The notes under the pieces were generated by a model. The model was not told the DNA's origin. It searched no databases and was given only the letters and a program-made list of their open reading frames with translations. Below, piece after piece: positions 10,470 through 17,959 of a stretch of DNA of 64,000 nucleotides. This DNA comes from Parapusillimonas granuli (GTDB lineage Bacteria; Pseudomonadota; Gammaproteobacteria; Burkholderiales; Burkholderiaceae_B). The position numbers were made by a program, and so were the translations under genes. The stretch covers positions 186,001 through 250,000 of the forward strand of contig NZ_JACCEM010000004.1 in the NCBI RefSeq assembly GCF_013416525.1, read 5' to 3'. Within the stretch, counting starts at the first letter, position 1; each line of letters begins with the position of its first letter.

Positions 10470-11609
10470 CTAGTTGCCGCCGCCCGACATGTGGGTCATC
10501 AGCACCGTGATGATGCGCTTGGCGGTGCCGGTATTCTGCACCTGGCCTTTTTCGTCCAGCACGTTGACGACCGATGACGAACCTTGCGCGGCGACGTGGA
10601 TGCGCAGCGGCGCGGCGGCCGCGGTGTTCTTGCCGCCGAACATCCTGGTCAGGAAGTTGGGCTGCTCGATTTTCTCGCCGCTGTCGCTGTCGAGATAGCG
10701 GATGAAGTAGTCGCCCGTGGAGCGGTCGCGATCCTCGACCGCGAAACCGGCGGAATCGATCGCCACCCCGACGCGGCGCCAGGCCCGGTCGAACGATTCG
10801 TTCAAGACGATGGCGGCCTGGCCGTCGCCGGCTTGCGAAACCTGCACCTGGTCGGCCGAACGCTCGGCCCGCGCGACCATTTCCTGGGCGCGCTGCACGT
10901 CGGTGCCCAGGAAGACCACCATGCGGGCCAGCATGGCGGCGTTCAGGCCCGGGTCTTCCTTGCCGTACACCCACTTCAAATTGGCGCCGTCTTCGGTGGC
11001 GGTTTCGACCATTTGCTGATGGCTGACGTAGACCTCGGTCTTTCCGTTGACGCGTTCCAGGCGGGTGCGGAAGCGTTCGCGTTCGCCGCTGTCGAAGACC
11101 GTGTCCAGGATGGCGCCCAGCGCACTGCGGATCCAGCCTTCCGGGATCTTGGCGCGATTCTCGGCCCAGTCGGTTTCCATGAGGCCGGCGCGCGGATCCT
11201 GGGACTTGAGGGTGAAGCCCTGCTCGTTCCAGAAATCGACGATGCGCGGGTAGACTTCTTCGGCGGGCTTGTCGATGACCAGCCAGCGGATGTCGCCGTC
11301 GCGCATGACCGTGATGCCCTGGGTTTGCGGCAGCACCCGGTTGCGGTCGCCGGCGCTCTGTTGCGCCTGCTGCGCCTGCGCATACTGGCTATAGGTGGCC
11401 GTGCCTTCGGGCGCGCGGAAGCGCGCATCGCGATTGGCCTGCGTGAGATCGGGCGGAATGCTGAGCGGGTCGCCCGCGACCGTGCTCTTGTAGTTGACTG
11501 CTTCCTCGGTGCCAAGAGCCTGGTTCAGCGTGGAGCAGCCGGAAAGCAAAAGCATGCCGAGACCGGCCGCCAGGCCGGCACAGCGTTTGTTCATGCGCAT
11601 AGTCATCAT
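10470..11609 (-). CDS. bamC: Outer membrane assembly lipoprotein BamC
   Basis: A lipoprotein of the BAM machine that inserts beta-barrel proteins into the outer membrane. The N-terminus has a signal peptide and lipobox (LLLSGC), then a long, poorly structured segment (YSQYAQAQQAQQSA) and two BamC helix-grip domains; IRWLVIDKPAEEVYPRIVDF starts the first. At 379 residues the length is normal. The gene follows dapA directly: the dapA TAA is followed at once by ATGATG, as in the dapA-bamC pair of E. coli. Starts at the first ATG or at the internal MRMNKR are both possible. Confidence 0.92.
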   Translation of the reverse strand: MMTMRMNKRCAGLAAGLGMLLLSGCSTLNQALGTEEAVNYKSTVAGDPLSIPPDLTQANRDARFRAPEGTATYSQYAQAQQAQQSAGDRNRVLPQTQGITVMRDGDIRWLVIDKPAEEVYPRIVDFWNEQGFTLKSQDPRAGLMETDWAENRAKIPEGWIRSALGAILDTVFDSGERERFRTRLERVNGKTEVYVSHQQMVETATEDGANLKWVYGKEDPGLNAAMLARMVVFLGTDVQRAQEMVARAERSADQVQVSQAGDGQAAIVLNESFDRAWRRVGVAIDSAGFAVEDRDRSTGDYFIRYLDSDSGEKIEQPNFLTRMFGGKNTAAAAPLRIHVAAQGSSSVVNVLDEKGQVQNTGTAKRIITVLMTHMSGGGN

Positions 11610-12515
11610 TTAGATCAAGCCTGCGTCTTTCAACGAGTTGCGTACCAATGCATGATACTGCTCGTGCAAGGGCGTTAAGGGTAGGCGGTAGCCGAGCTCG
11701 GTCAAGCCCATTTCGGCCACGGCCCACTTCACGGGTATGGGGTTGGACTCCACGAACAGCACTTTGTTCAAGGTGGCCAGGCGCGCATTGAGTTGGCGCG
11801 CAAGCTGCCCGTTGCCTTCGATGGCGGCCACGCACAATTCGTGCATGAGCCGCGGCGCCACGTTGGCCGTGACGGAAATATTGCCCTGCCCGCCGAGCAG
11901 CATGAGCGCCGCGGCGGTCGGGTCGTCGCCGCTGAAGATCTGGAAGCCGGCGGGGGCGTCGCGCACCAGCAGCGCCCCGCGCCCGATGTCGCCGGTGGCG
12001 TCTTTGATGCCGATGATGCCGGGCACCTGGGCCAGGCGGAGCACGGTTTCGTTGGACATGTCGGCCACGGTGCGGCCCGGCACGTTGTACAGGATGGCGG
12101 GCAGGTCCACCGCCTCGGCGATCGTGCGGAAGTGCTGGTACAGGCCTTCTTGCGACGGCTTGTTGTAATAGGGCACGACCGACAGGCCGGCTTGCGCGCC
12201 CACCGCCTTCGCGTGCCGCGAAAGATCGATGGCTTCGCTGGTGGAATTGCCGCCGATGCCGGCGATGACGGGAAGCCGGCCGGCCGCGTGTTCGACCGCC
12301 ACCTTGATGAGCTCGGCGTGTTCGTCGACGTCGACCGTGGGCGATTCGCCCGAGGTGCCCACGACCACCAGGCCGTCAGTGCCTTCGCCGACATGCCAGT
12401 CGATCAGTTTTCGATAGGAGTCATAATCCAGACTGCCATCAGGATGCATGGGCGTGATCAGCGCCACCAAGCTTCCCTGAAAAACAGGAATGTCAGAATC
12501 CGTGTTTGTTGCCAT
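11610..12515 (-). CDS. dapA: 4-hydroxy-tetrahydrodipicolinate synthase (DapA)
   Basis: First committed enzyme of lysine and diaminopimelate synthesis, condensing pyruvate with aspartate semialdehyde. The 301-residue TIM-barrel shows [14 protein letters not shown] (substrate loop), YNVPGRT with the catalytic tyrosine, and [10 protein letters not shown] with the Schiff-base lysine. A good GAGGAG ribosome-binding site precedes the start. It is cotranscribed with bamC, and probably with the M50 protease and YciO genes upstream on the same strand. Confidence 0.96.
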   Translation of the reverse strand: MATNTDSDIPVFQGSLVALITPMHPDGSLDYDSYRKLIDWHVGEGTDGLVVVGTSGESPTVDVDEHAELIKVAVEHAAGRLPVIAGIGGNSTSEAIDLSRHAKAVGAQAGLSVVPYYNKPSQEGLYQHFRTIAEAVDLPAILYNVPGRTVADMSNETVLRLAQVPGIIGIKDATGDIGRGALLVRDAPAGFQIFSGDDPTAAALMLLGGQGNISVTANVAPRLMHELCVAAIEGNGQLARQLNARLATLNKVLFVESNPIPVKWAVAEMGLTELGYRLPLTPLHEQYHALVRNSLKDAGLI

Positions 12516-12609
12516 GATAGGAATGATCTCCTCGAACGCGCCGTAGCAAATAACTTTGTCTAGCTGGAATCTCAGAAGTTTAACGGATATGCGTTCAAAC
12601 TCATAAGCG

Positions 12610-13260
12610 TCACAAGAACCAGCCGATGATCAATTGGCCGAAAGCCAACAGAGGCTCCAGCAGTATCCACAAAATCCCCGTCAGCATCAGGATGACCACG
12701 ATCAGCAGGCCGTAGGGTTCGATGCGGGAATACTGCCAGGCCAGCCTGCCGGGCAGCAGGCTGAAAACGATCCGGCCGCCGTCCAGCGGCGGCAGCGGCA
12801 CCAGGTTGAGCGCCATCAGGATGAGGTTGACCTGTATGCCGGCAATGGCCATTTGCACCCAGAAGTCGCCCTGCCCCGCGCCGGTTCCGACCAGCAGCCG
12901 CAAGGCCAGCGCCCAGATGATGCCCATGGCCAAGTTGGAGGCCGGCCCGGCCAGCGCCACCCAGAGCATGTCGCGCTTGGGCTTGCGCAGCTTGCCCCAA
13001 TCGACCGGCACCGGCTTGGCCCAGCCGAACAGCAGGCCGCCCCCGCCCAGCAGCTTGGTGCTGAACAGCAGGACCAGCGGCACGATGATGGTGCCGACCA
13101 GGTCGATGTGGCGCATGGGATTGAGGCTGATGCGCCCGGCCTGCCAGGCCGTCGGGTCGCCGAACATGCGCGCCACGTAGCCATGCGCGGCTTCGTGCAG
13201 GGTGATGCCGAAAAGGACGGGCAGCGCGTAGACCGTTATCGTCTGTATCAATGATTCCAT
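12610..13260 (-). CDS. Site-2 protease-like M50 zinc metalloprotease, membrane
   Basis: The 216-residue product is a short rhomboid-like intramembrane metalloprotease of the bacterial M50 group without a PDZ or CBS domain. Zinc site: H22-E23-x-x-H26 ([11 protein letters not shown]) in the first helix and [11 protein letters not shown], the distal Asp motif, near the C-terminus. Four to six hydrophobic segments span the chain. The ATG at 13260 removes a long, non-conserved upstream extension. Known M50 proteases cut membrane-bound regulators or signal-peptide remnants; the substrate here is unknown. Confidence 0.88.
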   Translation of the reverse strand: MESLIQTITVYALPVLFGITLHEAAHGYVARMFGDPTAWQAGRISLNPMRHIDLVGTIIVPLVLLFSTKLLGGGGLLFGWAKPVPVDWGKLRKPKRDMLWVALAGPASNLAMGIIWALALRLLVGTGAGQGDFWVQMAIAGIQVNLILMALNLVPLPPLDGGRIVFSLLPGRLAWQYSRIEPYGLLIVVILMLTGILWILLEPLLAFGQLIIGWFL

Positions 13261-13283
13261 GAATTTCCGCAGTCGGCGCCCGG

Positions 13284-13910
13284 TCAGTCCAGGCCCAGGG
13301 CGGCCAGATTGCCCTGGCCGCGGCGGATCACCTCGGGTGTCGGGCCCGTGAGGTCGATGACCGTGGTGGGCTCCAGGGGGCAGGCGCCCCCGTCGATTAC
13401 GCCGGCGAGCTGATTGGCGTACCCGTCGAAAATGGCTTGCGCTTCGTTCAGGGGGTATTCCTCGCCCTCGGGGATGAAGGTGGTGGACATCAGCGGCGTG
13501 CCGGCGGCTTCGATGAGCGCGCGCGTGACGGGGTGGTCGGGCACGCGTATGCCTATGGTCTTGCGCGACGGATGCGAAACCCGGCGCGGCACTTCGCGCG
13601 TCGCTTCCAGGATGAAAGTCCAGGGGCCGGGGGTCGCCAGCTTCAAGAAACGGTATTGCCGGTTGTCGACCCGGGCGAAATGGCCGATTTCGCTCAGATC
13701 GCGGCACAGCAGCGTGAGATGATGGCGCTCGTCCAGCCCGCGCAGCCGGCGCAAGGCATCGGCGGCGGGCTTGTCGTCCAGGCGCGCCACCACCGCATAG
13801 CTGGAATCGGTGGGAACCGCGACCAGGCCGCCGTCGGCGAGCAGCTGCCCCGCCTGCTTCATGAGGCGGGGTTGCGGATTTTCGGGGTGTACGACGAAGA
13901 ACTGAGCCAT
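13284..13910 (-). CDS. Sua5/YciO/YrdC-family protein (threonylcarbamoyl-AMP synthase-like)
   Basis: 208 residues with the YrdC fold: AGQLLADGGLVAVPTDSSYA, followed by LRGLDERHHLTLLCRDLSE and GPWTFILEATREVPRR. Proteins of this family make threonylcarbamoyl-adenylate for the tRNA t6A modification, or are the less well understood YciO paralogs. The sequence is closer to YciO, as I recall it, than to TsaC (HHLTLL in place of KR.xxKPL). It is the first gene of a minus-strand run to bamC, with 23 nt before the protease start. Confidence 0.85.
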   Translation of the reverse strand: MAQFFVVHPENPQPRLMKQAGQLLADGGLVAVPTDSSYAVVARLDDKPAADALRRLRGLDERHHLTLLCRDLSEIGHFARVDNRQYRFLKLATPGPWTFILEATREVPRRVSHPSRKTIGIRVPDHPVTRALIEAAGTPLMSTTFIPEGEEYPLNEAQAIFDGYANQLAGVIDGGACPLEPTTVIDLTGPTPEVIRRGQGNLAALGLD

Positions 13911-13977
13911 TTAGCGTATCCTAACATTCTTGACGGGTCAGTTTAAGTTCCAATGCCCGCGCAGGCAATAAAATTGC

Positions 13978-14006
13978 GCCTGGAAGCCGCCGCGCGGCGT
14001 CCAGGC
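13978..14006 (-). terminator. Likely intrinsic terminator of the two-helix membrane protein gene
   Basis: On the minus strand GCCTGGA pairs with TCCAGGC around an inner CGCCGC/GCGGCG stem, and the hairpin is followed by a T-rich AATTTTATT. It lies ~80 nt past the stop of the gene at 14088-14435. The T-tract is interrupted, so strength is uncertain. Confidence 0.5.
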
Positions 14007-14087
14007 GGCCCCCCTACGCTGATGGCGGCGGCGCGGATTGCACGGGTGTTCCGGCTGCCCCACTGGGCGGCATTGGGAAAACTGGGT

Positions 14088-14435
14088 TCACGGCTCTTCG
14101 TCCAGGTGAAATACGTGCAATATTCGATGCAGTATGGGCGCAATCACCAAGCCCAGGACGGCCACGAACACGACACTGATATACGCGCCGTACAGCGCGA
14201 GAAAAACCTTGCCGTGGATGGTCTCGGGCAGCATGATGGGCCCTATTCCACTTGCGATCATTGCCATGTTGAGCGTCACGTCATGCCAATGCGCGTCGCC
14301 CTCCATCCATAGATAGCCCAGTACGCCAATCAGCAACGAGAACGCGATGAACGCCATGGCGAGCAAAAGATGTGCCAGCAGGCGCAATGCAAACCGCCGG
14401 CGGCTGATCAATCCCTCGCTACGTGACTCGTACAC
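14088..14435 (-). CDS. Two-helix membrane protein with a K+-channel-like pore motif
   Basis: 115 residues with two hydrophobic helices (about 15-45 and 76-106) separated by a loop carrying ASGIGPIMLPETIHGK. The order helix, G-x-G loop, P-x-T-x-x-G-K, second helix, is that of the pore module of potassium channels (TVGYGDxxPxTxxGK), but the filter is degenerate and one residue longer. A short C-terminal tail, HVFHLDEEP, follows. I do not recognise a named family with certainty. It stands alone between the YciO gene and tRNA-His on the minus strand. Confidence 0.6.
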   Translation of the reverse strand: MYESRSEGLISRRRFALRLLAHLLLAMAFIAFSLLIGVLGYLWMEGDAHWHDVTLNMAMIASGIGPIMLPETIHGKVFLALYGAYISVVFVAVLGLVIAPILHRILHVFHLDEEP

Positions 14436-14650
14436 AGCGCCCCCCCTCTCGTAAATATTTGGCGCTATCTTACAAGAGAACCCACATCCTGAACGCCCTG
14501 GTGCCGCGGTGGCTGCATCCGGTGAACGGCACAGAAAGGAGAACCGAATGCTCTATCCCATCTGCGTGCATAAGGAAAAGGACAGCGCCTACCGCTCCCG
14601 ATGCCTGGGCAGATCAACCTGACCACCAGGACGACGGATGCATGAAACGC

Positions 14651-14680
14651 AAAAGCCCGCAGCGTTTTTGCTTGCGGGCC
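14651..14680 (-). terminator. Intrinsic terminator downstream of tRNA-His
   Basis: On the minus strand GCCCGCA (14673-14679) pairs with TGCGGGC (14655-14661) around an A-rich loop, followed by TTTTGCGTTT. It lies about 20 nt past the 3' end of tRNA-His. Confidence 0.8.
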
Positions 14681-14701
14681 TTGAGGGCAACATGGGGAAT
14701 T

Positions 14702-14778
14702 TGGGGTGACCGATGGGGCTCGAACCCACGACAACCGGAATCACAATCCGGGACTCTACCAACTGAGCTACGGTCACC
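14702..14778 (-). tRNA. tRNA-His (GTG anticodon)
   Basis: The minus strand folds as a full cloverleaf with encoded CCA: the extra G(-1) diagnostic of tRNA-His, acceptor stem GTGACCG/CGGTCAC with C73, D arm GCTCAGTTGGTAGAGT, anticodon loop TTGTGAT, and T arm GTGGGTTCGAGCCCCAT. A TATAAT -10 box lies upstream on the same strand at 14814-14819, about 36 nt from the mature 5' end. Confidence 0.98.
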
Positions 14779-14990
14779 ATAAGGCGGTTTGCAGATGCAA
14801 ACACCAACTTGAAATTATAGCAGCTTTCAAAGGCTGGTTGATGGCACTGAACCGAAGAAACGGAATTCTAGCATGGAATCAGCCGGTGCTGGTAGCAATG
14901 GCCCTTCGCAAGAAGAACCCTGGCGCGTCCGCACAGGAGTCTGCGCGGCATGCTGACGGGCTGCCGGCCGGCTTCGCCCGGCCGCGCGCA

Positions 14991-15761
14991 TCAAGCTTTG
15001 GCCCACCACAGGCCCGTCTTCATCGAGAAAGAGCCGTCGTCCTCGATGGCCAAGGCCTCCCGCAGCTCTGAGGGCGCCTCGCGCTGGACGGTGCGTATCA
15101 TCGCGATGCGCTCGGGCGAGGTCCGCATGCGGGTCACCCAGGGCTCGAATGCGAGGCGCGTCGCCCAGTTCTGGTGCTCGATTTCCGCAAAGCCGGCGTC
15201 CGTGATGAGCCGCGCCCATTCCGACGGCGTCCGATCACGGACGTGGGACCGGTCGCGAAGTATCTCTATGGTCTGCAGATGCGTGTCGACCATGGGGTTC
15301 TCGTCGCCTTCGACGTCTATCATCAGCAAATAGCCGCCGGGCTTGACCACCCGGCGCATTTCTTTGAGCGCCGCCGGCAGATCCAGCCAATGGTGGGCGC
15401 TATAGCGCGATGCCACCACACAGAACCGGCCATCTTCGAAGGGCAGGGATTCCGCGCCGGCCTGCACGGTCTGGATGTTGGCCAAGCCTTTTTCGGCCGC
15501 CGCCCGGCTGACCGTGGCCAGCATGTTGGGCGAAGGGTCCACCGCGACCACGCTGGCGCACAGCGGCGCCAAGGCGAAGCTGAGATGCCCCGCGCCACAG
15601 CCCAGGTCCATGACGGCGCCCGAGGCGGCGGGGAAAGACTGGCTGAGCAGCTCGGCGGCGCGCAGCAGATCCGGCCCGGCGGCATGCACGGCGCTCTGCA
15701 GATAGGCTTGCGCCTGGGCGTCGAATTGCGCCTGAACGGTTTCGCTATGGTTGGCCCGCAT
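14991..15761 (-). CDS. Class I SAM-dependent methyltransferase (UbiE-like)
   Basis: 256 residues with a Rossmann methyltransferase core: motif I VMDLGCGAGHLSFAL, motif II acidic VVAVDPSPNML, and VVASRYSAHHWLDLPAALKE with RRVVKPGGYLLMIDVE (motifs IV-VI). The arrangement is of the Methyltransf_11/UbiE kind that acts on small molecules. Substrate unknown. It is a single gene; the interval from tRNA-His to its stop (14779-14990) holds only the tRNA promoter. Confidence 0.85.
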   Translation of the reverse strand: MRANHSETVQAQFDAQAQAYLQSAVHAAGPDLLRAAELLSQSFPAASGAVMDLGCGAGHLSFALAPLCASVVAVDPSPNMLATVSRAAAEKGLANIQTVQAGAESLPFEDGRFCVVASRYSAHHWLDLPAALKEMRRVVKPGGYLLMIDVEGDENPMVDTHLQTIEILRDRSHVRDRTPSEWARLITDAGFAEIEHQNWATRLAFEPWVTRMRTSPERIAMIRTVQREAPSELREALAIEDDGSFSMKTGLWWAKA

Positions 15762-15800
15762 GGTCCCTTCCTATTCAAAAAAAAACAAAAATATAAATAT

Positions 15801-15860
15801 GCCCCCACGCCGCGCCTTCGGCTTGCTGCCCCCCAAGGGGGCGTTTTTGCCTTGGGGCGG
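15801..15860. repeat. GC-rich REP-like intergenic element
   Basis: Runs of C and G form an inverted structure: GCCCCC and CCCCCCAAGGGGGCG followed by TTTTTGCCTTGGGGCGG, flanked by A/T-rich sequence. Elements beginning GCCCCCACGC and ending in GGGGGCG recur between genes in Bordetella-Achromobacter genomes, from memory. Only this copy is in the window. It lies between the methyltransferase start and the LysR stop. Confidence 0.5.
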
Positions 15861-15939
15861 CCCGGCGGCAAAAATATACCCCCCACGATATCGGACAACA
15901 CATGCCGGTACAAGATAAGGAGATATCCTGGTATCCGTA

Positions 15940-16857
15940 CTAATTCCCTGCCGGTGGCGCGTTGGCGGCCGGGGCGCCGGGGCGCAGGGCGGATCTAAGG
16001 AAGTCCATGAACTTGCCGGCCCCGCGCGCCAGAGACTGGGAGCGGGATGTATATAAAGCGATCTTGCGGCGTACGACGGGTTGCACCAGGTGGGCCATTT
16101 CCAGGTTGTAGACCGCCAGGAACGGTTCGATGTAGTCGTTGGCGATGGCGACGCACTTTCCGCTGGACGCCAACGCCATGAGAGTCGTGAAGTGTTCGAC
16201 CTCTCTTGCGGCGTCCAGGGAAATCATGTGCTTGATGTCCGCGCCGATGGTTTCTTTGCCGCCGCCTTTGGCCAGCACGAGTTGCTCTCCTTCCAGCTCG
16301 CGCCACTTCACGGACGGGCGGCCCGCCGTGTAATGGGTCTTGGCGCGCAGCAATGCCAGCCGCGACGTGAACAAGGTTTCCGAAACGACTTCTTTGGGCA
16401 TGGATCTTTGCGGACCGATCGCCAGATCGACTTTTTCGTCCGCGAGCAGCTGTATGGTCTCGCTGGCGATCGCCTCTTGAACGTGGATGTGGACGCCGGG
16501 GTTGACCTCCTGGTAGCGGGCCACGGCCGACATCAAGTGCGTCGACGCCAGCAGGGGCGTGGTCGCCACGCGCAGCACGCCCTCTTCGCCGGCGCTCAGG
16601 GCGCGCGCGCATTCGACCGCGCTATCCAGGTTGGTCAGGATGCGCCTTGCATAAGGCAGGAAGGCCTCTCCTTCCCGCGTCAAGCGCACGGACCGCGTGG
16701 TGCGCCGGAAGAGCGGAAAGCCCAGATTCTGTTCGAGTTCGCGCGCCAGATGGCTGAGCGCCGATTGCGTCAGGCACATCTCGCGCGCTGCGCGCACGAA
16801 GCTGCCGAAGCGTTCGATATGGGAAAAGGCCTCCAGTTGGCGGAGCGTGATATTCAT
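15940..16857 (-). CDS. LysR-family transcriptional regulator
   Basis: 305 residues. The N-terminal winged HTH is typical (LRQLEAFSHIERFGSFVRAA, then CLTQSALSHLARELEQNLGF), followed by a periplasmic-binding-protein-like effector domain. The gene is divergent from the Bug/acyl-CoA synthetase cluster with 98 nt between start codons, the classic layout of a LysR activator and its target. Its inducer is presumably the carboxylate or CoA ester handled by that cluster, which is an inference. The C-terminus ends in a proline/alanine-rich tail. Confidence 0.9.
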   Translation of the reverse strand: MNITLRQLEAFSHIERFGSFVRAAREMCLTQSALSHLARELEQNLGFPLFRRTTRSVRLTREGEAFLPYARRILTNLDSAVECARALSAGEEGVLRVATTPLLASTHLMSAVARYQEVNPGVHIHVQEAIASETIQLLADEKVDLAIGPQRSMPKEVVSETLFTSRLALLRAKTHYTAGRPSVKWRELEGEQLVLAKGGGKETIGADIKHMISLDAAREVEHFTTLMALASSGKCVAIANDYIEPFLAVYNLEMAHLVQPVVRRKIALYTSRSQSLARGAGKFMDFLRSALRPGAPAANAPPAGN

Positions 16858-16955
16858 GAAGAAAATTAACTAATTCTCAAATATTAATCAACATCAATAT
16901 ATTAAATCATTTGCGGAGCCTACCATTTGCGAAAACCAAGCAAAGGAGACACCGC
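16858..16955. promoter_or_regulatory. Divergent LysR/target promoter region
   Basis: This 98-nt AT-rich spacer contrasts with the GC-rich genes around it. It contains related AATATTAATC and AATATATTAAATC segments that could be half-sites of a LysR-type operator (T-N11-A class). No single site can be assigned by eye. A clear AAGGAGA ribosome-binding site precedes the Bug start codon at 16956. Confidence 0.4.
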
Positions 16956-17942
16956 ATGAAATCAACCCACACGCAAACTTCGAAGGCCCGGCTGCTGCTG
17001 GGCGGGCTGGGCCTGCTGCTCGCGAGCGCCGCCGCCGTCGCGGCCTATCCGGAAAAACCCGTCACCGTGCTCGTGGGCTATGGCGCGGGCGGCGGCGCCG
17101 ACACGATCGCCCGCCTCTATGCCGAAAGGCTGGCCGCCGAATTCAAGCAGCCCTTCATCGTGGAAAACAAGCCCGGCGCGGGCGCGACATTGGCGGCCGC
17201 GACGGCCGCCAAGGCGGCGCCCGACGGCTACACGCTGATGGTCGCTCCCACGGCCGTCTTCACCATCACGCCCAATGTAAGGAAGACGAACTACGATCCG
17301 CTCAAGGACTACACGCCGATCTCGACCCTGGCCCAGGGGCTGGACGTCCTGGTGCTGTCCAAGGCGATTCCGGCGAACACCGTCGCCGAGTTCATCGCCC
17401 TGGCAAAGAAGCATCCCGGCAAATACAGCTATGCGAGCTCGGGCCTGGCGACCTCCACGCATCTGATGGGCGCGGTGTTCAGCGAAGCCGCGGGCATCGA
17501 GATGCTGCATGTGCCCTATAAATCCAGCAGCGAATACCTGACCGACCTGATCGAGGGCCGCGTTTCCATCGCCTTCGATCCGGTGCTGCTCAACCAGGTC
17601 AGCGGCGGCAAGCTGAAGCTGCTGGGGCTGGTGGCGGATGCAAGGCTGCCCGCCTACCCCGACGCCAGCACCACGAAAGAGGCTGGCATCGACATGACCG
17701 ACGCCTACGGCAAGCTTTGGTACGGCCTGGTCGGCCCCGCCGGCCTTCCGGGCGACATCGTCGAGCGCCTGGGCGCCGCGATCGAGAAGATCTCCAAGGA
17801 CCCCGAGGTCGCCAAGAAGCTTGCGCTGACCGGCATCCAGCCCAATGCCGTCACCGGCAAGCGTTTCGCGGAAAAAATCGCGGCCGATTCCAAATACTAC
17901 GGAAATCTCATCAACAAGTACGAGCTGAAGCTCGAAAAGTAA
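16956..17942 (+). CDS. Bug/TctC-family periplasmic solute-binding protein (1)
   Basis: 328 residues: signal peptide with a hydrophobic core (LLLGGLGLLLASAAAVAA), then AYPEKPVTVLVGYGAGGGADTIAR, the hallmark Bug N-terminus, and NKPGAGATLAAATAAKAAPDGYTL. Bug proteins capture carboxylates or related small anions, sometimes for tripartite (TTT) transporters, but many act without an adjacent transporter, as here. The start at 16956 is fixed by AAGGAGA. First gene of a six-gene run. Confidence 0.93.
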   Translation: MKSTHTQTSKARLLLGGLGLLLASAAAVAAYPEKPVTVLVGYGAGGGADTIARLYAERLAAEFKQPFIVENKPGAGATLAAATAAKAAPDGYTLMVAPTAVFTITPNVRKTNYDPLKDYTPISTLAQGLDVLVLSKAIPANTVAEFIALAKKHPGKYSYASSGLATSTHLMGAVFSEAAGIEMLHVPYKSSSEYLTDLIEGRVSIAFDPVLLNQVSGGKLKLLGLVADARLPAYPDASTTKEAGIDMTDAYGKLWYGLVGPAGLPGDIVERLGAAIEKISKDPEVAKKLALTGIQPNAVTGKRFAEKIAADSKYYGNLINKYELKLEK

Positions 17943-17959
17943 AAAGCTGCAGGCCTGCC

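Noticed and set aside
13953-14312. 119-codon plus-strand frame upstream of tRNA-His
   Set aside because: It covers a terminator hairpin and the antisense of the two-helix membrane protein; no RBS and no family resemblance.
14423-14782. 119-codon plus-strand frame over the tRNA-His gene
   Set aside because: It runs through the tRNA and its terminator on the opposite strand; not a plausible coding region.
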